Shown: one piece after another, positions 63,043 through 64,000 of the stretch
Layout: each line of letters begins with the position of its first letter
Position numbering within the stretch: the stretch's first letter is position 1
Assembly (NCBI RefSeq): GCF_947500985.1
Contig: NZ_CANMTX010000001.1
Location: forward strand, 124,001 to 188,000
Length of the DNA: 64,000 bases
Direction of reading: 5' to 3'
Source of the DNA: an uncultured Maribacter sp.
GTDB taxonomy: Bacteria; Bacteroidota; Bacteroidia; Flavobacteriales; Flavobacteriaceae
Translations under genes and position numbers: made by a program
The notes under the pieces: model-generated
The model's database searches: none
What the model saw: only the letters and a program-made list of their open reading frames with translations
What the model was told of the DNA's origin: nothing

Positions 63043-64000
63043 TTGTTGATTCCCCCTAGTCAAATAAAAATATCGATAATAACCGCACCAGAATTTAATT
63101 TAGAATATCTCTGGTGGCTGACCATACTGTTTTTTGTATTGTCTGTAGTTTATTTTATTGGTGTATTTATAATCAGAAATAGAATTACATCTACCAACGG
63201 TCGAACTAAAGATAAGAAGGTCGAATTTTCCCCCATGATCAATGAATTTCTTTTCTATGAGGATTCAAATACTAAGGAGGAAAAAATGAATTATCTAAAT
63301 CTAAAAGTTCAGATTAGAGAATTAATAAAACATAATTTCGATAGAGAGGTTTTAACAGAAGTTTTGTTGGATCTACGAAAAGATTTATCGGGACAGTCAC
63401 AAACTGTTTTAATAGCCCTTTATACAGATTTAGGACTTCATCAAGACGCTTATGAAAAATTAGGGAGCAGAAAATGGCAAGTTGTTTCTAGAGGGATAGT
63501 AGAATTGACAACGATGGAAGTTGATGAGTCATACGGATTAATTATAAAATTCATAAACCATAGGCAAAGTACCATTCGTAAACAGGCAGAAATTGCAGTG
63601 GTAAACCTTAGAGAAGAGGGTATTAAATATTTTCTTGATAATACCAAGTTTAAGATTGCTGAATGGCAACAATTGAAGTTATTAGATGTACTTAGACATA
63701 AACCTAATTATACTCCGCCTCAATTCTCACTTTGGTTAACTTCTACCAATACCCATGTGGTATTGTTTTCTTTACGTTTGATCAAATATTATAGTCAGAA
63801 CGGTGCTGAACAATCTATCATAACGCTTTTAAAGCATAAGAACAGAGATATACAGGCAGAAGCTATTGAATGTATTATAGATTTTCATTTTGTGAATGCT
63901 TTAATCACATTAAAACTGGTGTATTCCAAGGCTAGTAATGATATTAAAATAGCAATTTTAGATGCCATTGGTGAACTGGGTACAAAGGCAGAAGCCTCTT
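63043..64000 (+). CDS. Membrane-anchored HEAT-like repeat protein (3' cut by window)
   Basis: The frame is open from TTG at 63043 to the window end with no stop, over 319 codons. Residues about 22-44 form one transmembrane helix (LTILFFVLSVVYFIGVFII). The rest is helical, with repeated alpha-alpha units resembling HEAT repeats (SIITLLKHKNRDIQAEAIEC, ILDAIGELGTKAEA). TTG at 63046 or a later Met are alternative starts. It follows the two signalling genes closely and is probably in their operon, where it could be a scaffold. The end is not seen. Confidence 0.65.
   Translation, partial: MLIPPSQIKISIITAPEFNLEYLWWLTILFFVLSVVYFIGVFIIRNRITSTNGRTKDKKVEFSPMINEFLFYEDSNTKEEKMNYLNLKVQIRELIKHNFDREVLTEVLLDLRKDLSGQSQTVLIALYTDLGLHQDAYEKLGSRKWQVVSRGIVELTTMEVDESYGLIIKFINHRQSTIRKQAEIAVVNLREEGIKYFLDNTKFKIAEWQQLKLLDVLRHKPNYTPPQFSLWLTSTNTHVVLFSLRLIKYYSQNGAEQSIITLLKHKNRDIQAEAIECIIDFHFVNALITLKLVYSKASNDIKIAILDAIGELGTKAEAS

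Noticed and set aside
1-64000. CRISPR arrays, tRNA and rRNA genes, phage or transposase genes
   Set aside because: No regularly spaced direct repeats, cloverleaf-like or rRNA-like segments, and no integrase or transposase motifs were noticed; a tool search (tRNAscan, CRISPR finder) would be needed to exclude them fully.

Overview
The window comes from the chromosome of a low-GC Bacteroidetes bacterium, most likely a marine member of the Flavobacteriaceae. The signs are a PorX-type response regulator of the type IX secretion system, a fused LpxC/FabZ protein, a DUF4249 lipoprotein paired with a TonB-dependent receptor, many TAnnTTTG-type -7 promoter boxes, almost no Shine-Dalgarno sequences, several TTG starts, and dispersed CTGAGCG(C/T)AG-type palindromic repeats. 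No rRNA, tRNA, prophage, transposase or CRISPR array was seen.

Layout. 1-5.5 kb: the end of parC, mscL, a fatty acid hydroxylase, a small lipoprotein with an HTH regulator, an M14 peptidase and an Lrp regulator. 5.5-13.7 kb: housekeeping genes (dinB-like, aroB, proline dehydrogenase, alanine dehydrogenase, tsaE, porX) with small conserved flavobacterial proteins, including an unlisted 43-residue ORF. 13.8-19.8 kb: an HD hydrolase and a lipid A block, lpxD - lpxC/fabZ - lpxA - efp - second lpxD-like gene. 19.9-24.5 kb: sucD, fabG, a membrane-anchored VWA-like protein and a prohibitin. 24.6-35.5 kb: a histidine operon with a His-rich leader peptide and attenuator; the order is hisG, GNAT, hisD, hisC, DUF2167, hisB, hisH, GNAT, hisA, DinB, hisF, racemase, hisIE. 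Five non-histidine genes are interleaved and dispersed repeats have entered it, one apparently inside hisA.

35.5-42.6 kb: a secreted DJ-1/PfpI protein, an acetyltransferase, a small lipoprotein ORF apparently split by a stop codon, a secreted GH2 enzyme and a TonB receptor/DUF4249 pair. 42.7-45.3 kb is the clearest accessory region: single genes, all on the minus strand, separated by about 190-bp attC-like inverted-repeat elements with GCCTAAC/GTTGGGC ends. One gene is an Abi-alpha (DUF4393) homologue, another a possible TNT-like protein. 46.1-46.6 kb is a nested repeat island. 46.6-49.2 kb is a VWA/MoxR ATPase pair. 49.4-53.6 kb holds a surface lipoprotein and a two-component system. 53.9-60.8 kb holds a TruA-like enzyme, CorA, cysM/cysE and others. 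60.9-64 kb is a hybrid histidine kinase, a response regulator and the start of a HEAT-like membrane protein cut by the window end.

All assignments come from reading motifs and recalled families; no database search was possible.
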